Shown piece after piece: positions 1 through 10,640 of a stretch of 60,000 nt of DNA. The stretch covers positions 46,814,381-46,874,380 of the forward strand of contig NC_087065.1 in NCBI RefSeq assembly GCF_963678635.1, given 5' to 3'. The stretch's first letter is position 1, and each line of letters starts with the position of its first letter. Position numbers and translations under genes: made by a program. A model generated the notes under the pieces. That model was given only the letters and a program-made list of their open reading frames with translations. It ran no database searches and had not been told where the DNA came from. The stretch is from Symsagittifera roscoffensis. Its lineage: Eukaryota > Xenacoelomorpha > Acoela > Convolutidae.

Positions 1-1652
1 TCTTTTCGTATATTTTGATAAATATGATTTGTGTTTAAACATTTTGTTTTGTCATTTTCATCGGGTTTATTTACCGTGTTAATTTCGTTTATTTCTTGTG
101 CAGTTTGTGTAGTATTGATGGGTTCAATATAATAATTGTGAAGGAGTTCCAATTGATTTTCATATATATGTGATGTAAAAGGTTGTTCATATATAATAGG
201 TTCGTAGTCGTTTTCGACTGTTATCATATTTAAGGAGATGGTATTTTCTGTATCACTTTCTGTATCTGATGATCCACAGTTTATTTGATTTAGTTGTAGT
301 TCGTTACTTCCTGTGTCATCAATACCTGGGGGGTCTGATGTTGTTTCTTCATTTGACTGTACTTGATTAATATCTCTTTGATGTTTTGGTGTACTACTTC
401 TGTATCGATGTTTAGAATTATTATAATGGTTATTATTCCTATGTGGTGACTGGGAATAATTTCTATATTGATTATTATAACTTGAATTTCGATTTTGTGA
501 ATTATTCCGTGATCTGTTTTGATAATTGTCATTTGATCTGTGATAATTTGATCTATATTATGATTTATTTCACGATCGATTGTTCGGGTAATTCTGATTT
601 CGATTGTTCGAATAACTTCTATTCCGGTTATGTGAATAGTTTCTATTTCTGTTGTATGATGAGTTTCGTGATTGATTATTTGAATAGTGTTTATTTCGCG
701 GGTTTGATTGGGAACTGGGTCTAGAAACAAATTGTGTTGCATTGGAATTTGATCTCAAATAGTTATTTCGACTATTTGATCGATTATAATTATTTTGTGA
801 AGAATTCTGTGTATTTCTTCGTTCTTGTGATCTTCTTCTATAATTTGAGTTATATGGTGATTGATTCCTTGTGTAATTGGTGTTGTTCGGAAGTGGTTTT
901 CCTGAACTGTTGTTACTATATACATTTTTGTTTGGTAGATTTTGATCTTTCTTCATATATTGATAGAACGATTTATTTGGTTCGTTATGCTTTTGAGGTT
1001 TGTTTTGGTTATCTTGTTGTTTTTGTCTACATTCGGAAATACTATGTCCGTATCGTCGGCAATAGTTACAATATTTTTTGAAAGATGGTTTGCCTTTAAA
1101 ATTTGGGTGTTTTTCATAAATATTTAGTATTTCAGTGATTTTTTCAACTAGGTCTGTATCTGATTCCTGTATGTTATTTATATGTGTAGTGTTTGTTTCA
1201 ATTCGATTAACATATTGTAGTTTTAGATTTTCTGTTTCTTCAAGTTTCATTGTGATTTCCGCTTGCTCTAGTTTGTCTACTAGTTTTCGAAAATCTAAAT
1301 CTGGCTCTCGAATTGAAGAAGGATGAGATGCTCTCTTTTTTATTGCTATTTTCCTTAATTGAGGTGTTAAGGTCATCATTAAAATTTCTGTCATTTTTGT
1401 GTTTTTATAGTCATGTGTATTAAGTGAATATGCTTTTCGAACTAGTGTTTCGATACGTACTGCTATATGTTTGATGGTTTCATTTGGTAATCTGCGAATT
1501 TCATTACATAAAACTCTTTGGTGTTGTTTATTTCTTTCGGAGTCAAACATTTTTGAAAATTCTTGTGTAAATCTTTTCCAGTCTGATTTTATTTCTATAG
1601 GTAATACTGAAAACCATTTTGGAGCTGCACCATCTAAGGTTGTTTGTATCAA
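1..1652 (-). pseudogene. gag C-terminal part with zinc knuckle, copy 1
   Basis: An open frame of 360 codons (570-1652) begins in a gag-like helical domain containing the block ERNKQHQRVLCNE. It then has a CCHC zinc knuckle (C-x2-C-x4-H-x4-C, around residues 196-209) and a long tail rich in Asn, Arg, Ser and Tyr with degenerate NRNRSYS-type repeats. The frame stops with TGA at 570-572 and has another stop (TAA) a few codons on. In the same frame it then continues open, with an N/R/S-rich and later acidic composition, to the window edge. The natural gag tail was probably longer and has been cut by nonsense mutations. Upstream it is out of frame with the 1663-3594 ORF although the two clearly belong to one gag. 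RNA binding is the expected role of the knuckle. Confidence 0.7.
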
Positions 1653-1662
1653 CGCTGTGCGT

Positions 1663-3594
1663 CTATGTATCCAAATTTTGATGTAGTGGCGTATTAATTG
1701 GTTCAGGTCCTATATTTAAAATTAAATTTGCTGTTACTGCATTTAAATAATCTTCTACAGAATGTTCAGGGTCTGTTCCTGTAAATACCATTAGTGGTTT
1801 ATTTGATAATATTGATGATCCACCCATGAGGTATGGATTCATTGTCATCTGTAGTGATTCTGCGGCATTTGGCATTTGCGAAAATTTTGAAAGTTGATTT
1901 TTTGTTATTTCGTGTTGTTGAAGGTAATATGGAAGTGGTATTTCATTTTGCATTTGAGTTGGTTGATACGAATGCATAGTCATTGGGTTTTGTGGTTGAA
2001 TTGGTTGAAAAGATTGTGCATTGGTTGGATTTGGCATATGTATTGGTTGTTGATTTCGTGTATCTGTTGGATTTGGAGAAAAAATTCTATAATATGTATG
2101 AGGTCGTCTCGATCCTTGTTTGCGATATTCTTGGGTATATGGTGCAAAAATGACTGGTTGTAAATAATCATCATCAGATGATAAGTATTCCGTATGATGA
2201 GGTGCTTGATTTTTTTTTTTATTTTGTTGAAAGAATGGGTAATTTTCACTATGATCCTGTGTAGGATGTGAATTAGTTCGAAAATTTACTGAGTTGGTTG
2301 TTGTCATTGAGTTATCCCAATAGTGAGAACATACATGATTATTGTTTGTTTTTCGTGGGGGGTAGTTTGTTTTTGACGAATGTGCATAATTATAATTGTG
2401 TTCTGCAAAAGTGTTTCTTGTGAACGTTCTTCGTGGTTTTGATGGTACTGTCATGGGTCTATATGTTTGATAATCCATATGTGAATATTTTGGAGCAACC
2501 GAAGGTTTAACGGTTGATTGTAAAGTTACTTGTGCCAGTGAAGTGTTTGTATTTCTTGGTGTTGTTAAATTTGGATGTATTGGTGAAATACTTTGTTGTG
2601 TAGTTGTTGTTGTTTGGACAATTTCTTCATTTATGAAGTGTGATGGTGTTTGGATATCTTGTTGTGTAAGATTTCTAGTTCCATTAAGGGTTTCATTGTG
2701 TATGACGGTCAAATTTAAACTGTTATTTCGTGTATCAGGTAAAAATGTATTGTAGTTTAATGGTGTTGCATCAATGGTTAGTGGTACTACTTTTACATAA
2801 TCTCTTTGGTAAGATATTGTACTTATTGCTTGACTTGAGATTGATTGTGGGATATTTATAAATGTAGGGTGAGACCATTCAGGGTCCCAAACGTAGTCTG
2901 ATTGTTCTGTAATGGCAGTATCATCATTTGGATTTTGAGGTCTGAAATTTTTTCTTGCTTGTGAAATTAAGTCTATATTATGTGTGAAATAATCTATTAT
3001 AAACCATGCCAAAATTTTTTGTGAGTCATGTTTTGTGTGTTGTGAAACATCGTCTTTAGTGAAATTTTCTTTGATTATATGTAGAAAAGTTGAAAAAAAT
3101 GCAATTTCATTTCGTACTTTTGTATGTTTGGATGTTTCAGTTGGTGAGATACTTTGAAATTCTGTTTTTTCTAATATAGAAATATAGGTATATATTATTG
3201 CAAAAACTTCGTTAGTGAATATAGAGTTTGCTCTTTGTGAATTATGATATTGTATGCTTTTAATATATTCTAAGAATACTTTTGAAAATTCTAATTCAAG
3301 ATCATCTGTTTGAATTACATATTTACGATGATTCGTATTTGGTGTGCTGAATTCTATGGTGTAGATTCCATATTGTTGTGTTAAGTTACATATATCTTTC
3401 AGATAATGTTCAATAATTTGTCTTTTGATTTTTACATCTGGGAATCCTGCTTTGCATTGACTGATTCCGGGTTCAAACAAATTTACGAGTAAATTCTTGC
3501 AAAAATCATGTTGCCCTCTAATATCGGGTGAATCTATGAGGAAGGGGTAAACCTCTTCGTCATCTGGACTAACGTCACTTTGAGTGTGGCTCAT
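1663..3594 (-). CDS. gag-like N-terminal protein, copy 1
   Basis: An open frame of 643 codons. The first 220 residues are mixed and look folded. Residues of about 230-540 are low complexity, rich in Thr, Asn, Pro and Gln. The last 60 residues (TGTDPEHSVEDYLNAV) look like the start of a capsid/gag domain that resumes out of frame in the ORF ending at 1652. The change of frame lies near an AAAATTT stretch just upstream of the terminal stop. It is either a frameshift mutation or, less likely, a recoding site. The start overlaps the end of the upstream small ORF by 20 bases, so both belong to one transcript unit. The poly-T tract at 2210-2220 has 11 T here and keeps the frame open. Confidence 0.6.
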   Translation of the reverse strand: MSHTQSDVSPDDEEVYPFLIDSPDIRGQHDFCKNLLVNLFEPGISQCKAGFPDVKIKRQIIEHYLKDICNLTQQYGIYTIEFSTPNTNHRKYVIQTDDLELEFSKVFLEYIKSIQYHNSQRANSIFTNEVFAIIYTYISILEKTEFQSISPTETSKHTKVRNEIAFFSTFLHIIKENFTKDDVSQHTKHDSQKILAWFIIDYFTHNIDLISQARKNFRPQNPNDDTAITEQSDYVWDPEWSHPTFINIPQSISSQAISTISYQRDYVKVVPLTIDATPLNYNTFLPDTRNNSLNLTVIHNETLNGTRNLTQQDIQTPSHFINEEIVQTTTTTQQSISPIHPNLTTPRNTNTSLAQVTLQSTVKPSVAPKYSHMDYQTYRPMTVPSKPRRTFTRNTFAEHNYNYAHSSKTNYPPRKTNNNHVCSHYWDNSMTTTNSVNFRTNSHPTQDHSENYPFFQQNKKKNQAPHHTEYLSSDDDYLQPVIFAPYTQEYRKQGSRRPHTYYRIFSPNPTDTRNQQPIHMPNPTNAQSFQPIQPQNPMTMHSYQPTQMQNEIPLPYYLQQHEITKNQLSKFSQMPNAAESLQMTMNPYLMGGSSILSNKPLMVFTGTDPEHSVEDYLNAVTANLILNIGPEPINTPLHQNLDT

Positions 3595-4036
3595 TTTTTC
3601 GTTTAATGACTGTTAATATATAACTATCGATGTGTCTAATTGGTTGATTCCAATTATACAAGTGTACTGGTTTGTGTTTGTATTGCTTTTTTGTTCTTCT
3701 TTTTCCTCTTTTTGATGAATTTGAAGTTGTTTCTGAATCGGAAAAATATATTTGATCGTGAATGGGACAATTTTTATCAATTGATTTTTTTAATTTGCAG
3801 AGTTCATCTAAATTGCTGGCTTCTGATTCTGAAAATGCGTTTCTATTTTTTGAAAATCTTTTTCGTGTGATTTGTCTTTGTTTGTTTATTATTTTTCTTT
3901 TTATTGTTAGTCGTTTTGTTCTAATGTATCCAACTGTTTGTGTATGAGGTGTGATGACAAGATCGTATTTTTGGTTATCTATCTCACAGTTGTGTAAAAC
4001 GATTGATTGTTTATTTCCTAGATTTTTGAATGACAT
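3575..4036 (-). CDS. Small basic leader ORF of the retroelement, copy 1
   Basis: A frame of 153 codons, first in the transcript order and overlapping the next ORF by 20 bases in another frame. It is Lys/Arg-rich, for example KRKIINKQRQITRKR around residues 46-60, with a second basic patch (KRGKRRTKKQ) near residue 110. No recognised domain, cysteine pattern, signal peptide or membrane segment. The identical ORF at 8525-8986 shows no coding difference in the translated products. It could be an accessory nucleic-acid-binding protein or the N-terminus of gag joined by frameshift. Function unknown. Confidence 0.45.
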   Translation of the reverse strand: MSFKNLGNKQSIVLHNCEIDNQKYDLVITPHTQTVGYIRTKRLTIKRKIINKQRQITRKRFSKNRNAFSESEASNLDELCKLKKSIDKNCPIHDQIYFSDSETTSNSSKRGKRRTKKQYKHKPVHLYNWNQPIRHIDSYILTVIKRKNEPHSK

Positions 4037-5188
4037 AAGGTTTAGGATGAGTGATGCAAAAAGTTGTTAGGTACTTTCTATTTTCTTAGACTGTTAGTCC
4101 TTACGATTTTTTGGTTAGCTTAACCTGGTTCTTTTAATTTAGGGTTGGAGAGAAAAGTATATCAATTCCGAGGAATGATTTTTTACTTTCTCGTGGCTAG
4201 TCTAAGCTAAGGTGTTAACTTACTTTATCTTACTTAGGGGTAGTGATTGTGTTCAAGGGTTGGAGAATAGTAAATCGATCCACAAAGTTCAGGTATAATT
4301 AGAACGCAAGTAGTTCGTTAGGTACTATTTTAAACTTACTAAGTCTAAGATCTATCCTGGGTCTGGTAAGAGGAGGGTTCAAGTGAAGGATGAATAACCG
4401 AAGTTCTTCACTGTTTATCCTAATTTGAATGGTTAGTTTTATTTAAAAATTTCTATTAGTCTTGGGTCTTTTGGAGGGGTTGGATAGTGAATCGACGTTT
4501 GAGGTCGTTAGACACTTGTTTAGTGGGTGGGGGAGAACAAAATTGTTCGTTTTGATCCAAGGATAGGCCTTGATGATCAGGTTTTGAATTTAAGGAAATA
4601 GAAAGTTTATTGAGATCCAAGGATAAGCCTTGATGATCTAATTTTAAAATTAAATGAATATAAGTTTAATTTGGTTTAAATTTATTTAAGAAAAAGATTT
4701 AGTCTTTTAATGATATTAGTGAGCTTATGATTGCTGTTATGTTTAGGTGATGAAGCTGGGACAACAGATGATTTTATGATTACTAACAATTTATTGTCAT
4801 GCTACTAATTTTTATTTTCATTTTTAATAAATATTTTTCAAACATGTTTTATATAAGACTGCAGAAATTAAGAAAACGATCTGAGATCTTTTTATCAATC
4901 GTTATTGTACAATAACAATTTTGTTTAGCGCCTGAAATGATCATGAAGATTGACTTCAAAATTTTATGTTTGCAAATGAAAATCTAAATTCATTGCTAAT
5001 AAGATTCTAAATATAAAAGTTTGTGTTGGCTTTTGCCGTACGATCATAAAACTATTTGGTAAGTTTCTACTTTGTCGTATGTCGTCTCTTGTTCGAGGTC
5101 TTCTTCCAATTCCGGGTAGTTCTATTTTCGTTCGGAATATCGGCTCTGATCTATTGAGTCGTAGAGACATTTCGATTAAATTATTATC
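4037..5188 (-). other. Non-coding leader of retroelement, copy 1
   Basis: About 1.15 kb upstream of the first ORF with no convincing coding frame. It contains an internal direct repeat of about 25 bases at 4554-4579 and 4614-4639 (core ccttgatgatc). A 68-codon minus-strand frame at 4964-5170 is the only open stretch and is not recognisable. By position this should be 5' UTR and possibly part of an LTR. I could not find a convincing primer-binding site or TG...CA ends. Confidence 0.5.
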
Positions 5189-5241
5189 TGTATCACTTTC
5201 TGTATCACTTTCTGTATCTGATGATCCACAGTTTATTTGAT

Positions 5242-6603
5242 TTAGTTGTAGTTCGTTACTTCCTGTGTCATCAATACCTGGGGGGTCTGATGTTGTTTCT
5301 TCATTTGACTGTACTTGATTAATATCTCTTTGATGTTTTGGTGTACTACTTCTGTATCGATGTTTAGAATTATTATAATGGTTATTATTCCTATGTGGTG
5401 ACTGGGAATAATTTCTATATTGATTATTATAACTTGAATTTCGATTTTATGAATTATTCCGTGATCTGTTTTGATAATTGTCATTTGATCTGTGATAATT
5501 TGATCTATAATATGAGTTATTTTACGATCGATTGTTCGGGTAATTCTGATTTCGATTGTTCGAATAACTTCTATTCCGGTTATGTGAATAGTTTCTATTT
5601 CTGTTGTATGATGAGTTTCGTGATTGATTATTTGAATAGTGTTTATTTCTCGGGTTTGATTGGGAACTGGGTCTAGAAACAAATTGTGTTGCATTGGAAT
5701 TTGATCTCGAATAGTTATTTCGACTATTTGATCGATTATAATTATTTTGTGAAGAATTCTGTGTATTTCTTCGTTCTTGTGATCTTCTTCTATAATTTGA
5801 GTTATATGGTGATTGATTCCTTGTGTAATTGGTGTTGTTCGGAAGTGGTTTTCCTGAACTGTTGTTACTATATACATTTTTGTTTGGTAGATTTTGATCT
5901 TTCTTCATATATTGATAGAACGATTTATTTGGTTCGTTATGCTTTTGAGGTTTGTTTTGGTTATCTTGTTGTTTTTGTCTACATTCGGAAATACTATGTC
6001 CGTATCGTCGGCAATAGTTAAAATATTTTTTGAAAGATGGTTTGCCTTTAAAATTTGGGTGTTTTTCATAAATATTTAGTATTTCAGTGATTTTTTCAAC
6101 TAGGTCTGTATCTGATTCCTGTGGGTTATTTATATGTGTAGTGTTTGTTTCAATTCGATTAACATATTGTAGTTTTAGATTTTCTGTTTCTTCAAGTTTC
6201 ATTGTGATTTCCGCTTGCTCTAGTTTGTCTACTAGTTTTCGAAAATCTAAATCTGGCTCTCGAATTGAAGAAGGATGAGATGCTCTCTTTTTTATTGCTA
6301 TTTTCCTTAATTGAGGTGTTAAGGTCATCATTAAAATTTCTGTCATTTTTGTGTTTTTATAGTCATGTGTATTAAGTGAATATGCTTTTCGAACTAGTGT
6401 TTCGATACGTACTGCTAAATGTTTGATGGTTTCATTTGGTAATCTGCGAATTTCATTACATAAAACTCTTTGGTGTTGTTTATTTCTTTCGGAGTCAAAC
6501 ATTTTTGAAAATTCTTGTGTAAATCTTTCCAGTCTGATTTTATTTCTATAGGTAATACTGAAAACCATTTTGGAGCTGCACCATCTAAGGTTGTTTGTAT
6601 CAA
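5242..6603 (-). pseudogene. gag C-terminal part with zinc knuckle, copy 2
   Basis: The second copy of the CCHC-containing gag section. A one-base loss in the run of T at 6527-6531 (four T in copy 1, three here) breaks the frame between the 5' part (6415-6603) and the main part (5522-6568). The first Cys-x2-Cys of the knuckle is changed to Phe-x2-Cys, so the zinc site is damaged. A TAA replaces the TGA of copy 1 at the matching C-terminal stop, and a further in-frame TAA occurs near 5446. An alternative frame at 5242-5877 is open through the N/R/S-rich region, but it is best explained as a compositional shadow. Confidence 0.65.
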
Positions 6604-6613
6604 CGCTGTGCGT

Positions 6614-8544
6614 CTATGTATCCAAATTTTGATGTAGTGGCGTATTAATTGGTTCAGGTCCTATATTTAAAATTAAATTTGCTGTTACTGCATTTAAATA
6701 ATCTTCTACAGAATGTTCAGGGTCTGTTCCTGTAAATACCATTAGTGGTTTATTTGATAATATTGATGATCCACCCATGAGGTATGGATTCATTGTCATC
6801 TGTAGTGATTCTGCGGCATTTGGCATTTGCGAAAATTTTGAAAGTTGATTTTTTGTTGTTTCGTGTTGTTGAAGGTAATATGGAAGTGGTATTTCATTTT
6901 GCATTTGAGTTGGTTGATACGAGTGCATAGTCATTGGGTTTTGTGGTTGAATTGGTTGAAAAGATTGTGCATTGGTTGGATTTGGCATATGTATTGGTTG
7001 TTGATTTCGTGTATCTGTTGGATTTGGAGAAAAAATTCTATTATATGTATGAGGTCGTCTCGATCCTTGTTTGCGATATTCTTGGGTATATGGTGCAAAA
7101 ATGACTGGTTGTAAATAATCATCATCAGATGATAAGTATTCCGTATGATGAGGTGCTTGATTTTTTTTTTATTTTGTTGAAAGAATGGGTAATTTTCACT
7201 ATGATCCTGTGTAGGATGTGAATTAGTTCGAAAATTTACTGAGTTGGTTGTTGTCATTGGGTTATCCCAATAGTGAGAACATACATGATTATTATTTGTT
7301 TTTCGTGGGGGGTAGTTTGTTTTTGACGAATGTGCATAATTATAATTGTGTTCTGCAAAAGTGTTTCTTGTGAACGTTCTTCGTGGTTTTGATGGTACTG
7401 TCATGGGTTTATATGTTTGATAATCCATATGTGAATATTTTGGAGCAACCGAAGGTTTAACGGTTGATTGTAAAGTTACTTGTGCCAGTGAAGTGTTTGT
7501 ATTTCTTGGTGTTGTTAAATTTGGATGTATTGGTGAAATACTTTGTTGTGTAGTTGTTGTTGTTTGGACAATTTCTTCATTTATGAAGTGTGATGGTGTT
7601 TGGATATCTTGTTGTGTAAGATTTCTAGTTCCATTAAGGGTTTCATTGTGTATGACGGTCAAATTTAAACTGTTATTTCGTGTATCAGGTAAAAATGTAT
7701 TGTAGTTTAATGGTGTTGCATCAATGGTTAGTGGTACTACTTTTACATAATCTCTTTGGTAAGATATTGTACTTATTGCTTGACTTGAGATTGATTGTGG
7801 GATATTTATAAATGTAGGGTGAGACCATTCAGGGTCCCAAACGTAGTCTGATTGTTCTGTAATGGCAGTATCATCATTTGGATTTTGAGGTCTGAAATTT
7901 TTTCTTGCTTGTGAAATTAAGTCTATATTATGTGTGAAATAATCTATTATAAACCATGCCAAAATTTTTTGTGAGTCATGTTTTGTGTGTTGTGAAACAT
8001 CGTCTTTAGTGAAATTTTCTTTGATTATATGTAGAAAAGTTGAAAAAAATGCAATTTCATTTCGTACTTTTGTATGTTTGGATGTTTCAGTTGGTGAGAT
8101 ACTTTGAAATTCTGTTTTTTCTAATATAGAAATATAGGTATATATTATTGCAAAAACTTCGTTAGTGAATATAGAGTTTGCTCTTTGGGAATTATGATAT
8201 TGTATGCTTTTAATATATTCTAAGAATACTTTTGAAAATTCTAATTCAAGATCATCTGTTTGAATTACATATTTACGATGATTCGTATTTGGTGTGCTGA
8301 ATTCTATGGTGTAGATTCCATATTGTTGTGTTAAGTTACATATATCTTTCAGATAATGTTCAATAATTTGTCTTTTGATTTTTACATCTGGGAATCCTGC
8401 TTTGCATGGACTGATTCCGGGTTCAAACAAATTTACGAGTAAATTCTTGCAAAAATCATGTTGCCCTCTAATATCGGGTGAATCTATGAGGAAGGGGTAA
8501 ACCTCTTCGTCATCTGGACTAACGTCACTTTGAGTGTGGCTCAT
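6614..8544 (-). pseudogene. gag-like N-terminal protein, copy 2, frameshifted
   Basis: Copy of the ORF at 1663-3594. The poly-T tract at 7161-7170 has 10 T instead of 11, so the frame beginning at 8544 runs into a wrong frame after residue 440 or so and ends at 6931. The correct frame resumes as 6614-6988. A few substitutions occur in the first half. The product would be truncated unless slippage on the homopolymer restores it. Confidence 0.6.
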
Positions 8545-8986
8545 TTTTTCGTTTAATGACTGTTAATATATAACTATCGATGTGTCTAATTGGTTGATTC
8601 CAATTATACAAGTGTACTGGTTTGTGTTTGTATTGCTTTTTTGTTCTTCTTTTTCCTCTTTTTGATGAATTTGAAGTTGTTTCTGAATCGGAAAAATATA
8701 TTTGATCGTGAATGGGACAATTTTTATCAATTGATTTTTTTAATTTGCAGAGTTCATCTAAATTGCTGGCTTCTGATTCTGAAAATGCGTTTCTATTTTT
8801 TGAAAATCTTTTTCGTGTGATTTGTCTTTGTTTGTTTATTATTTTTCTTTTTATTGTTAGTCGTTTTGTTCTAATGTATCCAACTGTTTGTGTATGAGGT
8901 GTGATGACAAGATCGTATTTTTGGTTATCTATCTCACAGTTGTGTAAAACGATTGATTGTTTATTTCCTAGATTTTTGAATGACAT
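8525..8986 (-). CDS. Small basic leader ORF of the retroelement, copy 2
   Basis: A 153-codon frame giving the same protein as 3575-4036. It overlaps the following gag ORF by 20 bases in the same arrangement. Basic and Lys/Arg-rich, with no recognised domain. Identity of this ORF in both copies, while the neighbouring gag frames have diverged, may reflect its short length rather than selection. Confidence 0.45.
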   Translation of the reverse strand: MSFKNLGNKQSIVLHNCEIDNQKYDLVITPHTQTVGYIRTKRLTIKRKIINKQRQITRKRFSKNRNAFSESEASNLDELCKLKKSIDKNCPIHDQIYFSDSETTSNSSKRGKRRTKKQYKHKPVHLYNWNQPIRHIDSYILTVIKRKNEPHSK

Positions 8987-10138
8987 AAGGTTTAGGATGA
9001 GTGATGCAAAAAGTTGTTAGGTACTTTCTATTTTCTTAGACTGTTAGTCCTTACGATTTTTTGGTTAGCTTAACCTGGTTCTTTTAATTTAGGGTTGGAG
9101 AGAAAAGTATATCAATTCCGAGGAATGATTTTTTACTTTCTCGTGGCTAGTCTAAGCTAAGGTGTTAACTTACTTTATCTTACTTAGGGGTAGTGATTGT
9201 GTTCAAGGGTTGGAGAATAGTAAATCGATCCACAAAGTTCAGGTATAATTAGAACGCAAGTAGTTCGTTAGGTACTATTTTAAACTTACTAAGTCTAAGA
9301 TCTATCCTGGGTCTGGTAAGAGGAGGGTTCAAGTGAAGGATGAATAACCGAAGTTCTTCACTGTTTATCCTAATTTGAATGGTTAGTTTTATTTAAAAAT
9401 TTCTATTAGTCTTGGGTCTTTTGGAGGGGTTGGATAGTGAATCGACGTTTGAGGTCGTTAGACACTTGTTTAGTGGGTGGGGGAGAACAAAATTGTTCGT
9501 TTTGATCCAAGGATAGGCCTTGATGATCAGGTTTTGAATTTAAGGAAATAGAAAGTTTATTGAGATCCAAGGATAAGCCTTGATGATCTAATTTTAAAAT
9601 TAAATGAATATAAGTTTAATTTGGTTTAAATTTATTTAAGAAAAAGATTTAGTCTTTTAATGATATTAGTGAGCTTATGATTGCTGTTATGTTTAGGTGA
9701 TGAAGCTGGGACAACAGATGATTTTATGATTACTAACAATTTATTGTCATGCTACTAATTTTTATTTTCATTTTTAATAAATATTTTTCAAACATGTTTT
9801 ATATAAGACTGCAGAAATTAAGAAAACGATCTGAGATCTTTTTATCAATCGTTATTGTACAATAACAATTTTGTTTAGCGCCTGAAATGATCATGAAGAT
9901 TGACTTCAAAATTTTATGTTTGCAAATGAAAATCTAAATTCATTGCTAATAAGATTCTAAATATAAAAGTTTGTGTTGGCTTTTGCCGTACGATCATAAA
10001 ACTATTTGGTAAGTTTCTACTTTGTCGTATGTCGTCTCTTGTTCGAGGTCTTCTTCCAATTCCGGGTAGTTCTATTTTCGTTCGGAATATCGGCTCTGAT
10101 CTATTGAGTCGTAGAGACATTTCGATTAAATTATTATC
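8987..10138 (-). other. Non-coding leader of retroelement, copy 2
   Basis: Second copy of the leader at 4037-5188, including the paired ccttgatgatc repeat. The minus-strand open stretch at 9914-10147 extends nine codons further upstream than in copy 1. No gene recognised. Confidence 0.5.
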
Positions 10139-10640
10139 GTATAACATTTTGAAAAAGTTTTGTCTAAATTCTAATCTATTTTTGGTTAATTCTAAGCTAT
10201 TAAGGTCTTATTCGAGACTTATGGTCGCACCAGATGAGTTAGGTCCGATGTGGTTAACTCATAGAGTAATTTCGGATAGGGTACACCGTCTGCTCGTCAC
10301 GCTATCTTCTTTTCGGCCGGATAGATTCGTGCAACTTCTAAGTCTAATACCGATCCTAATCTTAATCTTATACTTTCTAGTCTCAGGGTGTTTAACTAGT
10401 CTCTGCTAGGCTCAATAGATCTAGGGTATACTGGTTTGTTGCGGCTGCTGAAGTTTTCTTGGAGAGACAACTAATTTCTAAGTTAAATTCAAATCTCTCT
10501 GGTGCTGAAATTACAAGTAATTTCAGCACTTACAAATAAGTGGGTTGTTAGTTAGATGGATCATGATTGGTTAATATTAAATACTTTACAGTGGTAAAAT
10601 ATCTAATTTATCCAATCCTAAAATATAGTTTAGATCAGGT
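10139..10640. other. Unassigned spacer between retroelement and tandem array
   Basis: Unique sequence beyond the duplicated retroelement units, possibly the outer part of the element's 5' end (LTR). A plus-strand frame at 10029-10409 crosses the boundary with the leader and has no recognisable content. The only clear structure is the palindrome at 10502-10529. Confidence 0.4.
10502..10529. repeat. Perfect 13-bp hairpin palindrome
   Basis: gtgctgaaattac and its exact reverse complement are separated by two bases (aa). It lies just outside the duplicated retroelement. It could be an LTR secondary structure or a transposon end; function unknown. Confidence 0.8.

Larger units (their letters stand above)
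248..5188 (-). repeat. Tandem duplication unit 1 (gag plus leader)
   Basis: This unit is nearly identical to 5200-10138 and differs by scattered substitutions and single-base indels. The junction between the units falls in a short repeat built on ctgtatcacttt. That motif is present once more at 5188-5211 than at 248-270, which suggests joining by microhomology or slippage. Confidence 0.9.
1..10138 (-). mobile_element. LTR-retrotransposon leader and gag region, tandemly duplicated
   Basis: The minus strand carries a small basic ORF, a long gag-type ORF and a CCHC zinc-knuckle ORF, preceded by a non-coding leader. This whole block is present twice, with matching features offset by 4950-4952 bases. 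No protease, reverse transcriptase or integrase is seen; pol would lie left of position 1 if it exists. The retroelement gag identity rests on a gag-like helical domain followed by a zinc knuckle. The superfamily (Ty3-like or other) cannot be decided without pol. No LTR pair was delimited. Confidence 0.8.
5200..10138 (-). repeat. Tandem duplication unit 2 (gag plus leader)
   Basis: This is the second copy of the unit at 248-5188. At 10138 the similarity to unit 1 stops: unit 1 runs into the ctgtatcact repeat, while unit 2 continues into unrelated sequence. This copy carries more disabling changes than unit 1 (see its gag entries), so the two copies have decayed independently since the duplication. 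Confidence 0.9.

Noticed and set aside
290-742. Open minus-strand frame rich in Ile, Thr, His and Glu overlapping the gag tail (also 5242-5877)
   Set aside because: It is a one-base-shifted reading of the N/R/S/Y-rich gag tail, whose codons (aat, tca, aga, cac) rarely give stops in that frame. The other frame has the protein-like composition.
443-1081. Plus-strand Tyr/Phe/Cys-rich open frames opposite gag (repeated at 5395-6021)
   Set aside because: Antisense shadows of the Asn/Arg-rich gag tail; no start context or family.
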